This document shows positions 42,956 through 53,134 of a DNA stretch of 64,000 nucleotides, piece by piece. Numbering within the stretch: position 1 is the stretch's first letter; every line of letters begins with the position of its first letter. The notes under the pieces were generated by a model. That model did not search any database. It was not told the origin of the DNA and worked only from the letters and a program-made list of their open reading frames with translations. Origin of the DNA: Streptomyces sp. XD-27. Lineage in GTDB: Bacteria; Actinomycetota; Actinomycetes; Streptomycetales; Streptomycetaceae. The stretch is taken from the NCBI RefSeq assembly GCF_030553055.1, contig NZ_CP130713.1, forward strand, positions 372,001 to 436,000, written 5' to 3'. The translations under genes and the position numbers were made by a program.

Positions 42956-42991
42956 CAGTCGGCTTGGTCGGCTCAGTCGGCTTGGTCGGCT
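42956..42991. repeat. Perfect 18-bp tandem direct repeat between cobL and cobM
   Basis: CAGTCGGCTTGGTCGGCT occurs twice back to back (42956-42973, 42974-42991), and each unit is itself two GTCGGCT-containing halves. It is non-coding and lies just upstream of the cobM start on the minus strand. Confidence 0.85.
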
Positions 42992-43037
42992 CATGGGGCC
43001 GGCGGGGACAAGGGCCTGGAGTTCGTCAGGCCGGCGC

Positions 43038-44261
43038 TCATCCGGGTTTGACCACGGACCACTGGGTGACCGGCATCGCCTGCCGCCAGCCGGTGAAACC
43101 GCCGACGGGGACGGCGTGCGCCACGGCGAGCCGGACCAGTTCGCCGCCGTGCCGCCGGTAGTGGTCGGCGAGCAGCGCCTCGGATTCGAGGGTCACGGTG
43201 TTGGCGACGAGCCGCCCGCCGCCGGGCAGCGCCGCCCAGCACGCGTCCAGCAGTCCCGGCGCGGTGAGCCCACCGCCGATGAACACCGCGTCGGGGGTGG
43301 GCAGTCCGGCCAGTGCGGCGGGCGCGGCGCCGGTGACGACACGCAGGCGGGGCACGCCGAGCGCGGCGGCGTTGCGCACGATGCGTTCCGCGCGCGCGGG
43401 GTCGCGCTCGACGGTCACGGCACGGCAGGTGCGGTGGGCGCGCAGCCACTCCACGGCGATGGAGCCGGAGCCGCCGCCGACGTCCCACAGCTGTTCGCCC
43501 GGTGCCGGGGCGAGCGCCGCGAGGGTGACCGCCCGTACGTGGCGCTTGGTCAGCTGGCCGTCGTGCTCGTACGCCTCGTCCGGCAGGCCCGGGACCACGG
43601 CCAGGCGGGGCGTGCCGGGCGCGGCGGCGCACTCCAGGGCGACGAGGTTGAGCGGGTCGCCGGGCGGATGCGGCCAGTCCTCGGCCGTGCCGTCGGCACG
43701 GCGCTCGCGGTCTCCGCCGAGCTGTTCGAGCACGTACATCCGGCTGGGGCCGAAGCCGCGGTCGCGCAGCAGCGCCGCGACCTCGCCGGGCGTGTCGGCG
43801 CCCGCCGAGAGGACCAGCAGCCGGCGGCCGGGGGCCAGGGCGGCGGTCAGTGCGGCGAGGGGCCGCCCGACGAGGCTGACGACCTCGGTCTCCTCCAGTG
43901 CCCAGCCGAGCCGCGCGCAGGCGTAGGACGCGGACGACGGGTGTGGCAGGACGTGCAGGGCGTCCGCGCCCAGCTCCTCCACCAGGGTCCGCCCGATGCC
44001 GAAGAACATGGGATCCCCGCTGGCCAGGACGGCGACACGCCGTCCCGCGTGCGCGGCGAGCAACCCGGCCACGGCGGGGCGCAGCGGCGACGGCCACGGC
44101 ACGCGCTCGGCGGCGCAGTCGGCGGGCAGCAGGGCGAGTTGGCGCGGGCCGCCGATCACGGTCTCCGCGGCGCACAGAGCCTCCCGCGCGGCCGGGCCGA
44201 GCCCGCCCCATCCGTCGGCCCCCAGCCCCACGACGGTCACTGCGGGGCGTGCGGTGCTCAC
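43038..44261 (-). CDS. cobL: Precorrin-6Y C5,15-methyltransferase (decarboxylating) CobL (CbiE-CbiT fusion)
   Basis: A 407-aa fusion. The N-terminal CbiE domain has VVGLGADGWGGLG, VLASGDPMFFGIGRTL and LPHPSSASYACARLGWALE. The C-terminal CbiT methyltransferase (from ~215) has LTKRHVRAVTLAALAP, LWDVGGGSGSIAVEWLRA and PDAVFIGGGL. It methylates C5 and C15 and removes the ring-C acetate. The start is GTG 44261 behind GAGG, 8 bases downstream of the FhuF-like stop (44269), so the two may be co-transcribed. Confidence 0.94.
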   Translation of the reverse strand: MSTARPAVTVVGLGADGWGGLGPAAREALCAAETVIGGPRQLALLPADCAAERVPWPSPLRPAVAGLLAAHAGRRVAVLASGDPMFFGIGRTLVEELGADALHVLPHPSSASYACARLGWALEETEVVSLVGRPLAALTAALAPGRRLLVLSAGADTPGEVAALLRDRGFGPSRMYVLEQLGGDRERRADGTAEDWPHPPGDPLNLVALECAAAPGTPRLAVVPGLPDEAYEHDGQLTKRHVRAVTLAALAPAPGEQLWDVGGGSGSIAVEWLRAHRTCRAVTVERDPARAERIVRNAAALGVPRLRVVTGAAPAALAGLPTPDAVFIGGGLTAPGLLDACWAALPGGGRLVANTVTLESEALLADHYRRHGGELVRLAVAHAVPVGGFTGWRQAMPVTQWSVVKPG

Positions 44262-44268
44262 GGTTACC

Positions 44269-45093
44269 TCATCGTGGGAGTTGGAGTGGGAGTGGAGTGG
44301 GAAGTACGGGGATCGGTCCGGCGACGGAAACTCTACTGACCTGGTGGGGCGGGGCGGCGCGCGGGCCGGGCGCCCGGGGTGTGAGCGCGCAGTCGCCGCA
44401 GAGTCCGCCGCCCGGCACCCGGTAGTACAGGCAGCAGCTCCGGCGCCGGAAGTCGCGCTCGGGGCCGAGGTGCCAGGTGCCGGTGTTCTCCAGCGGTGGA
44501 GCGGCGAGGAGCGCGCGGGCCAGGTCGACGGCCCGCCGTGCGGCCTCCGGGCGCCCCTGGGCGCGGCACCAGCCGCACAGGACGCGCAGCGAACCGGCGA
44601 GCGCGGCGGCGGCGTTGCCCCACAGCAGCGCCTCGGAGATCCGGCACGCCGTGCGCGTGGCGCGGTGCAGCGGCAGGAGGTTGACGTACACGGCGTGGCC
44701 CAGTTGTCCGGCGACCCCGCCCGGCTCGCCCAGGGCCCGGACGGGACCGGGCAGCCACAGGTCGTGCGGCGCGGTACGGGCGGGGTTCCACCACAGGGTG
44801 TCGGGGCGCAGGTCGGGGACGCGGCCGTGGAGCGCGGCCGGGCCGAGTGCGATGGACCACAGCCGGGCGGCCAGCCCTTGGAAGACGAGGGACGCAGCGA
44901 CCCGCCGCTCGCCGGCGCCCAGGGTCGCCGCGACGGCGTCGATGCGGTCGAGCAGCGGTTGCGCCGCCGTTCCATCGGTCGTCCGGTACGCCTCACCGAG
45001 CGCTACGTACCCCTCGGCGCGGGGCCCGCCGGGGCCGGGCGCGGCGTCGGTACGGACGCCGAAGAACGGCCCTACTGCGGCTGCCTCGTGCAC
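44269..45093 (-). CDS. FhuF-like (2Fe-2S)-binding ferric reductase-family protein
   Basis: A 274-aa protein. The C-terminal cysteine cluster SCCLYYRVPGGGLCGDC is the C-C-x10-C-x2-C 2Fe-2S motif of FhuF, the E. coli ferrioxamine reductase. The upstream body (LWWNPARTAPHDLWLPGPV, NLLPLHRATRTACRISEALLWGN) matches the actinobacterial (2Fe-2S) family often placed near siderophore or corrin genes. It probably reduces Fe(III) chelates in the cytoplasm; reduction of cobalt corrinoids is a speculative alternative given its place before cobL. Start GTG 45093 behind AAGGAA. About 30 disordered residues follow the cluster. Confidence 0.85.
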   Translation of the reverse strand: MHEAAAVGPFFGVRTDAAPGPGGPRAEGYVALGEAYRTTDGTAAQPLLDRIDAVAATLGAGERRVAASLVFQGLAARLWSIALGPAALHGRVPDLRPDTLWWNPARTAPHDLWLPGPVRALGEPGGVAGQLGHAVYVNLLPLHRATRTACRISEALLWGNAAAALAGSLRVLCGWCRAQGRPEAARRAVDLARALLAAPPLENTGTWHLGPERDFRRRSCCLYYRVPGGGLCGDCALTPRAPGPRAAPPHQVSRVSVAGPIPVLPTPLPLQLPR

Positions 45094-45115
45094 GTGGGTT
45101 CCTTTCCCCTACCCG

Positions 45116-45162
45116 CCCCTTCCCTCAACTGGGGCTCCGCCCCAGACCCCGCGGGGAAGGGG
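45116..45162. terminator. Nested hairpin after meaB (common Streptomyces intergenic type)
   Basis: Outer arms CCCCTTCCC (45116-45124) and GGGAAGGGG (45154-45162) enclose TGGGGCTCCGCCCCA (45130-45144), the GGGGCTCCGCCCC word seen after many Streptomyces genes. It lies 32 bases past the meaB stop on the minus strand and before the FhuF-like gene, so it probably ends the mutAB-meaB transcript. Confidence 0.75.
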
Positions 45163-45193
45163 AGAGCCCGCCGCAGGCGCCAACCACGCCCCG

Positions 45194-46210
45194 TCAAGCG
45201 TCCGTCGTGCCGAACGCCTCCAGCAGCCGGTCCGCCGCCAGCGTCGCCGTCAGCGTCCCGTCGCGTACCTGCTGCTCCAGTACGGGCCCCAGCCTCCGCA
45301 CCGCCGGATGTTCGTGGAGGCGCGCCAGCAACTGGTCCCGGACCATCGACCAGGTCCACTCCACCTGCTGGTCGCGGCGCTTGGCCGCCAGCGCGCCCGA
45401 GGCGTCCAAGACCTTGCGGTGCTGCTCCAGGCGGTCCCACACCACGTCGAGACCGGTGCTCTCGCGCGCGCTGCACGTCAGGACGGGCGGGTTCCACGGC
45501 GCGTCAGCGGGCTGCAACAGCCTGAGCGCGCCCGCCAGTTCGCGCGCCGCCGACCTGGCGTCGCGTTCGTGCGGGCCGTCGGCCTTGTTGATGGCGACGA
45601 CGTCCGCCAGCTCCAGCACGCCCTTCTTGATGCCCTGCAACTGGTCGCCGGTGCGGGCCAGGGACAGCAGCAGGAAGGAGTCGACCATGCCCGCCACGGC
45701 GGTCTCGGACTGGCCGACGCCGACGGTCTCCACGAGGATGACGTCGTGGCCCGCGGCCTCCATGACCACCATGGACTCGCGGGTGGCGCGCGCCACCCCG
45801 CCGAGCGTGCCCGCGCTGGGCGAGGGCCGGACGAACGCCGCGGGATCGACCGCGAGCCGCTCCATCCGGGTCTTGTCCCCCAGGATGGACCCGCCGGTCC
45901 GGGTCGAGGACGGGTCGACGGCGAGCACCGCGACCCGGTGGCCGAGCCCGGTGAGCATGGTGCCCAGGGCGTCGATGAAGGTGGACTTGCCGACGCCGGG
46001 CACCCCGCTGATGCCGACCCGCCGCGCCCGGCCGGTGTGCGGCAGCAGCTCGATCAGCAGCCGCTGGGCCAGCTCGCGGTGGTCGGGCCGGGTGGACTCG
46101 ACGAGCGTGATCGCGCGCGCGATGAACGCGCGCGACCCGTCGAGCACCCCCTTGGCGTAGGTGTCGATGTCGATGCTCCGCCGCTGCCCGTTGGGCCGCA
46201 CCGTGCTCAA
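45194..46210 (-). CDS. meaB: MeaB-type GTPase, methylmalonyl-CoA mutase chaperone
   Basis: A 338-aa G3E GTPase with P-loop [12 protein letters not shown] (66-77), [29 protein letters not shown] and NKAD, and a C-terminal dimerisation arm. MeaB gates adenosylcobalamin loading into methylmalonyl-CoA mutase and protects it from inactivation. The start is a rare TTG overlapping the mutB stop (TTGA), consistent with strict coupling to mutB. Confidence 0.95.
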   Translation of the reverse strand: MSTVRPNGQRRSIDIDTYAKGVLDGSRAFIARAITLVESTRPDHRELAQRLLIELLPHTGRARRVGISGVPGVGKSTFIDALGTMLTGLGHRVAVLAVDPSSTRTGGSILGDKTRMERLAVDPAAFVRPSPSAGTLGGVARATRESMVVMEAAGHDVILVETVGVGQSETAVAGMVDSFLLLSLARTGDQLQGIKKGVLELADVVAINKADGPHERDARSAARELAGALRLLQPADAPWNPPVLTCSARESTGLDVVWDRLEQHRKVLDASGALAAKRRDQQVEWTWSMVRDQLLARLHEHPAVRRLGPVLEQQVRDGTLTATLAADRLLEAFGTTDA

Positions 46211-48423
46211 CGCGTCTCCTCGTTCTCCCCCAGCTCGTGGCCGAGGTCCTCGGCGAGCGACCTGACCAGGTCGTACGCGGCGTCCGGGACCACCGTGCCG
46301 GGCAGGAAGACGGCGGCGGCACCGGCCTCGTGCAGGGCCTCGACGTCCTGCGGCGGGATGACGCCGCCGACCACGATGGTGATGTCCTCCCGGCCCGCCT
46401 CGGCCAGTTGCTCGCGCAGCGCGGGCACCAGGGTCAGATGGCCCGCCGCGAGCGAGGAGACGCCGACGATGTGCACGTCGGCCTCGACGGCCTGGCGTGC
46501 CACCTCCTCGGGCGTCTGGAACAGCGGGCCGACGTCGACGTCGAAGCCCAGGTCGGCGAAGGCGGTGGCGATCACCTTCTGGCCGCGGTCGTGGCCGTCC
46601 TGGCCCATCTTGGCGACCAGGATGCGCGGGCGGCGGCCCTCCGCCTCCTCGAACGCGTCGACGAGCCGCCGGGTCTTCTCCACGGAGGACGACGGTCCTG
46701 CCTCTTCTCGGTACACACCGGAGATCGTACGGATCTGGCCGGAGTGGCGTCCGTAGACCTTCTCCAGTGCGTCGGAGATCTCACCGACGGTGGCCTTGGC
46801 GCGGGCCGCGTCCACGGCGAGCGCGAGGAGGTTGCCCTCCAGGCCGCTGCCCGGTCCCGACTCGGCCGCCGCGGTCAGCGCGCGCAGCGCGTCCTGGCAC
46901 GCCGCCTCGTCGCGTTCGGCGCGCAGCCTGCGGAGTTTGTCGATCTGCTGGGCGCGCACCGCCGAGTTGTCGACCTTGAGCACCTCGATCTGCTCGTCGC
47001 TGTCGACGCGGTACTTGTTGACGCCGATGACCGGCTGGCGGCCGGAGTCGATGCGCGCCTGGGTGCGGGCCGCGGCCTCCTCCACGCGCAGCTTGGGGAT
47101 GCCCGCGTCGATGGCCTTGGCCATGCCGCCCGCGGCCTCGACCTCCTCGATGTGCTGCCAGGCCCGCCGCGCGAGGTCGTGGGTGAGCTTCTCGACGTAC
47201 GCGCTGCCGCCCCAGGGGTCGATGACCCGGCAGGTGCCCGACTCCTGCTGGAGCAGGATCTGGGTGTTCCGGGCGATGCGGGCGGAGAAGTCGGTGGGCA
47301 GGGCGAGGGCCTCGTCCAGGGCGTTGGTGTGCAGCGACTGGGTGTGGCCCTGGGTGGCGGCCATCGCCTCGACGCACGTGCGCGTCACGTTGTTGAACAC
47401 GTCCTGCGCGGTCAGCGACCAGCCGGAGGTCTGCGAGTGGGTGCGCAGGGACAGCGACTTGGGGTTCTTCGGGTCGAACTGCTTGACCAGCTTGGCCCAC
47501 AGCAGCCGGGCCGCGCGCAACTTGGCGATCTCCATGAAGAAGTTCATGCCGATCGCCCAGAAGAAGGAGAGCCGGGGCGCGAAGGCGTCCACGTCCATGC
47601 CGGCGGCGATGCCCGCGCGCAGGTACTCCACGCCGTCGGCGAGGGTGTAGGCCAGCTCCAGGTCGGCCGTGGCACCCGCTTCCTGGATGTGGTAGCCGGA
47701 GATGGAGATGGAGTTGTAGCGCGGCATCTTCTGCGAGGTGTACGTGAAGATGTCCGAGATGATCCGCATCGACGGCTGCGGCGGATAGATGTAGGTGTTG
47801 CGGACCATGAACTCCTTGAGGATGTCGTTCTGGATGGTCCCCGCCAGCTTCTCCGGCGGTACGCCCTGCTCCTCGGCGGCGACGATGTAGAGCGCCAGGA
47901 CCGGCAGCACGGCCCCGTTCATCGTCATCGACACGCTCATCCGGTCCAGCGGGATGCCGTCGAAGAGCTGCCGCATGTCGTAGATCGAGTCGATCGCCAC
48001 GCCTGCCATGCCGACGTCGCCGGTGACCCGCGGGTGGTCGCTGTCGTAGCCGCGGTGGGTCGGCAGGTCGAAGGCGACCGACAGGCCCTTCTGCCCGGCC
48101 GCGAGGTTGCGGCGGTAGAAGGCGTTGGACTCCTCGGCGGTGGAGAAGCCCGCGTACTGCCGGATGGTCCAGGGCTGGTTGACGTACATCGTCGGGTACG
48201 GGCCGCGCAGGTAGGGCGCGATGCCCGGGTAGGTGCCCAGGAAGTCGAGGCCCGCCAGGTCCTCGGAGGTGTACAGCGGCTTGACGCCGATGCCCTCCGG
48301 GGTGTCCCACACCAGGGCGTCGACGTCCTTGCCGGTGGACTCGCGCAGCGCGGCGCGCCAGGCGTCGGCGCTCGCCGGTGCGGCCGGGCCGTCGAGTTCG
48401 ACGGACGAGAAGTCGGGGATCAT
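46207..48423 (-). CDS. mutB: Methylmalonyl-CoA mutase large (catalytic) subunit
   Basis: A 738-aa subunit. The N-terminal TIM barrel has [38 protein letters not shown] and [13 protein letters not shown]; the C-terminal B12-binding domain has GQDGHDRG with the DxHxxG cobalt-ligating His. It interconverts (R)-methylmalonyl-CoA and succinyl-CoA, feeding polyketide extender pools and propionate metabolism. ATG 48423 overlaps the mutA stop (ATGA). It consumes the cofactor made by the neighbouring cob genes. Confidence 0.97.
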   Translation of the reverse strand: MIPDFSSVELDGPAAPASADAWRAALRESTGKDVDALVWDTPEGIGVKPLYTSEDLAGLDFLGTYPGIAPYLRGPYPTMYVNQPWTIRQYAGFSTAEESNAFYRRNLAAGQKGLSVAFDLPTHRGYDSDHPRVTGDVGMAGVAIDSIYDMRQLFDGIPLDRMSVSMTMNGAVLPVLALYIVAAEEQGVPPEKLAGTIQNDILKEFMVRNTYIYPPQPSMRIISDIFTYTSQKMPRYNSISISGYHIQEAGATADLELAYTLADGVEYLRAGIAAGMDVDAFAPRLSFFWAIGMNFFMEIAKLRAARLLWAKLVKQFDPKNPKSLSLRTHSQTSGWSLTAQDVFNNVTRTCVEAMAATQGHTQSLHTNALDEALALPTDFSARIARNTQILLQQESGTCRVIDPWGGSAYVEKLTHDLARRAWQHIEEVEAAGGMAKAIDAGIPKLRVEEAAARTQARIDSGRQPVIGVNKYRVDSDEQIEVLKVDNSAVRAQQIDKLRRLRAERDEAACQDALRALTAAAESGPGSGLEGNLLALAVDAARAKATVGEISDALEKVYGRHSGQIRTISGVYREEAGPSSSVEKTRRLVDAFEEAEGRRPRILVAKMGQDGHDRGQKVIATAFADLGFDVDVGPLFQTPEEVARQAVEADVHIVGVSSLAAGHLTLVPALREQLAEAGREDITIVVGGVIPPQDVEALHEAGAAAVFLPGTVVPDAAYDLVRSLAEDLGHELGENEETR

Positions 48424-50303
48424 CGCGTCACTCCCATGGTGTCGAGAGCCGAGGAGAGGACCTCGACCGCGTCGCAGCCCGCGAAGACGAAGGCGTCCAC
48501 TCCGGCCTGTTCGTACGTCTCGCGCAGTTCGCCCGGTCGACCGGCGAGGTGGACCCGCAGGGCGCCCGCGGCCTTGAGCCGCTCGGCGACGGCGGCGGCC
48601 TGCTCCGCGTACAGCGCGTCGCTGGAGCAGATGCAGGCGATCCGGGCGCCGCTGGCGGCGAACGCCTCGGCCACCGACTCCGCGTCGACGGAGGCCGGTT
48701 GGTGTACGGCCTCGATGCCGCCCGCCTGGAAGAGGTTGGCGGCGAAGGAGGCGCGGGCGGTGTGCGCGGCGGCCGGGCCGAGCGCGGCGAGGAAGACGCG
48801 CGGGCGGGTGCCGTCGGCGGCCAGAGCCGCGTCGCTGCGGGCGCGCAGCGCCTCGTACGCCTCGTCGCGGCGCACCCGCGGCAGTCCACCGCCGACCGGG
48901 TCGGGGGCCGGTTCGCGGGTCACCGGCTGCTCCGCCAGGTTGGGGAACTCACTGACGCCGGTGATGGGTTCCTTGCGGCGCGCCAGGTCGCGCGAGCGGC
49001 GCTCCCAGGTGGCGGCGAGCCGGTCGCGGACGAGGCCGGACGCCAGGGCCTTGGCCAGTCCCCCGGCGCGCTCGATCTCCTGGAACCAGGCCCAGGCGGC
49101 GCGCGCCACGTCGTCGGTGAGCCGCTCGACGTACCAGGAGCCGCCGGCCGGGTCGATCACGCGGGCCAGGTGCGACTCCTCCAGCAGGATCGTGGAGGTG
49201 TTCCGGGCGATCCGGCGGGCGAAGTCGTCGGGCAGGCCCAGGGCGTGGTCGAAGGGCAGCACGGTGACGGCGTCGGCGCCGCCGACTCCGGCGGCCAGGC
49301 TCGCGACGGTGGTCCGCAGCATGTTCACCCACGGGTCGCGGCCGCTCATCATGACCGGCGAGGTCACGGCGTGCTGGCGCTGCGCGCCCGCCGCGTCCGC
49401 CCCGCACACCTGGGCCACGCGGGCCCACAGGCGCCGGGCGGCGCGCAGCTTGGCGATGGTCAGGAACTGGTCGGCGGTGGCCGCGTAGCGGAACTCCAGC
49501 TGTGCGCAGGCGGCTTCGGCCGTCAGTCCGGCGGCGGTGAGCTCGCGCAGGTACGCCACGGCGGCAGCCAGCGAGCAGCCGAGCTCCTCGGCGGTGGAGC
49601 CGCCCGCCTCGTGGTACGGCAACGCGTCCACGGTGAAGGTCCGGACGCCCGGGTGGTCGCGGTGGACCAGCTGGGCGAGGCCGGTGGCGGCGGACAGGTG
49701 GGCGGCCAGGTCGGTGTCCTGGCCGGTGCGGGCCACCAGGCCGAGCGGGTCGGCGCCGAGGTTGCCGAGCGCGGCGCGCGCGGGCACCTGGCGGTCGGCG
49801 TACAGGCGCAGCAGGGCGCGGGCGGCGGGTTCGAAGTCGGCGCCCGCGTCGAGGACCACGGGGGCCAGGTCCAGGTAGACGCCGTCGAGGGCCTGTGGGA
49901 GGGCGTGGACGGGGATGCCCGAGGAGCCGACCGTCAGCCATACCGACGCGGCGCCGTTCTCCAGGTCCGCGAGGACGGCCTCGTTGGTGCGGCGCGGGTC
50001 GGGGTGGGTGTGCCGGGGGCGTACGTCCCAGCCGGAGGCCGCCGAGCCTTCGGCCCGCGCGCCGCGGACGAACGGGGCGAATCCCGGATATCCGGCATCG
50101 CCGGGTGCGTCCTGCGCGGTGTACAGGGGGCGTACCGAGACGCCGTCCTGGAGCGCGGTGGCGAGCGCATGTTCGGCGTCGGCGCCCACGGCATCGTGTG
50201 TGCCTGATTTGCGCAGCACGCCTTCGACCAAGTGGCACCATTGTTCCCGGGTAGCGTCGGGGAACTCGGCGGCTAGGGGAAGCCCGTCGGGCAGGACCGT
50301 CAT
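48420..50303 (-). CDS. mutA: Methylmalonyl-CoA mutase small subunit
   Basis: A 627-aa paralogue of the large subunit. The barrel domain is recognisable ([49 protein letters not shown]), and [20 protein letters not shown] corresponds to the conserved mutase segment. The C-terminal domain lacks the DxHxxG cobalamin ligand ([20 protein letters not shown] at that place), as expected for the non-catalytic subunit of heterodimeric actinobacterial mutases. First gene of mutA-mutB-meaB; ATG 50303. Confidence 0.95.
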   Translation of the reverse strand: MTVLPDGLPLAAEFPDATREQWCHLVEGVLRKSGTHDAVGADAEHALATALQDGVSVRPLYTAQDAPGDAGYPGFAPFVRGARAEGSAASGWDVRPRHTHPDPRRTNEAVLADLENGAASVWLTVGSSGIPVHALPQALDGVYLDLAPVVLDAGADFEPAARALLRLYADRQVPARAALGNLGADPLGLVARTGQDTDLAAHLSAATGLAQLVHRDHPGVRTFTVDALPYHEAGGSTAEELGCSLAAAVAYLRELTAAGLTAEAACAQLEFRYAATADQFLTIAKLRAARRLWARVAQVCGADAAGAQRQHAVTSPVMMSGRDPWVNMLRTTVASLAAGVGGADAVTVLPFDHALGLPDDFARRIARNTSTILLEESHLARVIDPAGGSWYVERLTDDVARAAWAWFQEIERAGGLAKALASGLVRDRLAATWERRSRDLARRKEPITGVSEFPNLAEQPVTREPAPDPVGGGLPRVRRDEAYEALRARSDAALAADGTRPRVFLAALGPAAAHTARASFAANLFQAGGIEAVHQPASVDAESVAEAFAASGARIACICSSDALYAEQAAAVAERLKAAGALRVHLAGRPGELRETYEQAGVDAFVFAGCDAVEVLSSALDTMGVTR

Positions 50304-50411
50304 GGGGGAAGGCTAGTGTGCGCTGGTCAGCCCATCAGAGTGGCCGCACCTGTGAGCTTGCTCTCTTGGGCTCCGGGCCCGCTCGCTCGAGCCTGGCCGC
50401 GACTCACAAAG

Positions 50412-50449
50412 GCCTGCCCGGTGCGACGGGGGATGCACACCGGGCAGGC
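50412..50449. terminator. Strong terminator hairpin between P450 gene and mutA
   Basis: GCCTGCCCGGTG (50412-50423) pairs perfectly with CACCGGGCAGGC (50438-50449) over a 14-base loop. On the minus strand it follows the P450 stop (50511) and is trailed by CTTT. On the plus strand it is trailed by a T-run at 50458-50462. Confidence 0.85.
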
Positions 50450-50510
50450 ACAGCACCTTTTTACCGCATGGAAGAGGTGCCCTGCATCAAAAACGTGTTC
50501 GTTTGCGTGT

Positions 50511-51725
50511 TCACCAGGAGACCGGCAGCGAAATCAAGCCACGCGCGCGGATACTGGGACGGTGTCGCAGTTCCTCGCGCGGAACGCCGAGCCGGAGCCG
50601 CGGAAAGCGCTTCAGCAAGGCGCTGAGCGCGATTTCCGTCTCCAGCCGGGCCAGGGACGCGCCCAGGCAGTAATGGATCCCATGGCCGAGGGCAAGGTGC
50701 CCGGAATGGCTACGGTGGATATCCAGCCGATCCGGCTCATTGAAGTGCGCGGGGTCGCGATTGGCGGCGGCGAGCGATAGCAGCACGGTCTCGCCGGCGG
50801 GCACCGCCACCCCGCCGATCTCCATGTCCGCCAGCGGGAAGCGGCGGATCGCCAGGGGGGCCGGGCCGTCGTAGCGGAGGAACTCCTCGACGGCGGGTCC
50901 GATCAGCTCCGGCTGTGCGCGCAGCTTGTCCAGCGCCTCGGGTTGGTCCAGCAGCGCGAGCAGGGAGTTCGCGATGAGGTGGACGGTGTTCTCGTACCCG
51001 GCGAAGAGGATGAGGAAGGCCAGCGAGGTCAGTTCGTCCTCGCTGAGCCGGTCGCCGCCGTCCTCGTCGTCGCGGACGGCGATCAGGTCCGAGAGCAGGT
51101 CGTCGCCCGGCTCGGCGCGCTTGCTCGCGATCAGGCCGGTGTAGAAGCGCAGCATGTGGCCGACGGCTTCCTTCGCCTGCTCCGGCCGCTGGGGGTCCGG
51201 CGTGATCATCGCGTCGGTCCAGGCGCGGAAGTCGGGCCGGTTGTCCTGCGGGACTCCCAGGAGGTCGCAGATCACCGTGATGGGCAGCGGTGTCGCGTAG
51301 TGAGTGAGCAGGTCGGTGCCACCGTCGGCCTCGACGGCGTCCAGCAGCGCGTCCGCGATCCGCCGGATCGGCTCCCGCATTCTCTCGACGCGGCCCGGGG
51401 TGAACGCCTTGACCACCATCCGGCGCACCCGGGTGTGGTCCGGCGGATCCATGTTGAGGAGGTTGGCGTCCAGGGCGGGCGGCAGGGAGAACCCCCGGTA
51501 GTTGCCGGGGAGGGCATGGCGCTTGTCCAGGGAGAGCCGGGGGTCGGCCAGCGCCTGCCGGACGTCGTCGTACCGCGTGACCAGCCAGGCGGTCTGGCCG
51601 TCGGGGTAGCGGATACGGTGCACCGGACCGGCATCGCGCAGCCGGGCGAGGGCGGCGTACGGGTCCGGGATCAGGGTGGTCGTGTCGATCGGTTCCGGGG
51701 TGCCGGGGGTGGCGGTGCTCTGCAT
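50511..51725 (-). CDS. Cytochrome P450
   Basis: A 404-aa soluble bacterial P450 from ATG 51725 (a GTG 17 codons upstream is possible). It has DPPDHTRVRRMVVKAFTPGR, I-helix LFAGYENT, K-helix ExxR in EEFLRYDG, and heme loop GHLALGHGIHYCLGASLAR with the Cys ligand. The usual Phe seven residues before Cys is replaced by Leu (LGHGIHYCLG). It is close to CYP105/CYP107-like actinomycete P450s, but the substrate is not predictable. No ferredoxin gene is adjacent. It lies 225 bp downstream of the membrane-protein gene on the same strand, so it may belong to that module. Confidence 0.9.
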   Translation of the reverse strand: MQSTATPGTPEPIDTTTLIPDPYAALARLRDAGPVHRIRYPDGQTAWLVTRYDDVRQALADPRLSLDKRHALPGNYRGFSLPPALDANLLNMDPPDHTRVRRMVVKAFTPGRVERMREPIRRIADALLDAVEADGGTDLLTHYATPLPITVICDLLGVPQDNRPDFRAWTDAMITPDPQRPEQAKEAVGHMLRFYTGLIASKRAEPGDDLLSDLIAVRDDEDGGDRLSEDELTSLAFLILFAGYENTVHLIANSLLALLDQPEALDKLRAQPELIGPAVEEFLRYDGPAPLAIRRFPLADMEIGGVAVPAGETVLLSLAAANRDPAHFNEPDRLDIHRSHSGHLALGHGIHYCLGASLARLETEIALSALLKRFPRLRLGVPREELRHRPSIRARGLISLPVSW

Positions 51726-51950
51726 GAACACCGACTCTAGACGCGGCACTTGGGTGCGGTGGGTGCGGGTCGACACAGCCGGACCGGTCCTCTCCCTCGC
51801 CCCTTGGCGCGGCGGGCAGCGCGCGCATCCCGGTCACCCGCACGACAGCGCGGTGCGGCCTAGGGGCGGCGCCGGGTCTCCCCGGCGCCGCCCTGTGCCA
51901 CAGGCGGCCCCGACCCCCGTCCAGGGCCACCTCGTCTGCGGTCCCCCGCG

Positions 51951-53134
51951 TCACTCGCCGCGGGCGACGGTCCGTTCCCTCACCTCGTCGAGCACGGCGT
52001 CGACCAGCGGCAGGTGGTAGACGTCGGCGACCCTGGCCAGGTGCTCGTGTTCCTCGGCCAGGCCGGCGCCGGTGGCCACCACCACGTTGTCGGCGCAGGA
52101 CGCCGGCAGGTGTCCCACCGCCTGGTTCTGCAAACCACGGCGGAGCGCGGCTGCTTCCACCACGGCAGCAACCTGCCAATCGCCCAACCGCGCCTCACGG
52201 GCCTTGACACGGGCGAGGTCGAGGGTTTCGGCCTCCACATGGCGCCGTACGCCGCGCTGTACGTCGCGGATCTCGGCCATCTGCCGGTTCGCCCGCCACT
52301 CCAGGTCGGCGAAGGGCCACCAGGCGGACCAGCGCGAACGGCCCATGGACACCTCGGGAGCGGCGTCGGTGACCGCGCGCCACAGCGGCTCCAGCCGCCG
52401 GAGCCGGCGCCAGGCCGAGACCCGGGGGCCGACCGCGGGGATGGCGAAGCCGGACAGCACCAGCAGGGCGGCGACGGAAGCGGTCAGCGGTGCCACGCCG
52501 TTGGAGAGCCAGTGCAGGTCCCTGCCCGCCCACGAGAAGACGAACCCGATGAGCTTGCAGGCGCAGTAGACCAGGCCCAGCCAGCAGCCGGCGGCCAGCA
52601 CCCGCAGGCCCCGGGCGAGCCAGGAGCCCTGCAGGCTCGCGGCGTAGCGCGGACACAGCAGCCCCAGTCCGGCGAGCGCGGCGCCGAAGATGGCCAGATA
52701 CAGCACGAGGAAGGTGACGACGCCGGGGGCGTGGGCGTAGGCGGTGCTGAAGTCCCGCGGGTGCTCGACGGAGTCCGGGCGGCCGACGGCGAAGCCGGTG
52801 ACGGCGACGGCCCAGAGGGCGGCGATGACCGCCACCACGGTACGGGGCCGTACCGCCGACCCGGTCCAGCGCAGCAGCAGCACCAGGGCGCCGGTGGCGA
52901 AGACCACGACGGAGGAGTACAGGAAGACCATCGCCAGGTTCGCCACGCCCACCAACCGGTCGAACCAGCGGTAGACGCTGGGGCGGACAGCACGAAGACG
53001 TTCGCCACGCCGCCGGTCATCAGGCACGCCAGGCCCAGGTCGGCGTTGGCGCGGTCGCGGAACCAGGCGCGGGCCTTGTAGACCACGATCGTCCAGGCCG
53101 CGGCGCCGAAGCACAGGTAGACGAGGTCAAACAC
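51951..53134 (-). CDS. MAB_1171c-type membrane protein (one-base frameshift)
   Basis: About 394 aa after correction. It begins with VFDLVYLCFGAAAWTIVVYK and shows about seven hydrophobic helices in the first ~250 residues, then a soluble C-terminal domain (PFADLEWRANRQMAEIRDVQ). This arrangement matches the actinobacterial 'MAB_1171c family putative transporter' group, which I recall being encoded with ImmA-type peptidase and XRE genes; no transport activity is established. The start GTG 53134 overlaps the peptidase stop by 8 bases. The first ~51 residues and the remainder are in different frames; adding one base to GGGG 52980-52983 joins them (VLSAP-SVYRWFDRLV). Confidence 0.78.
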
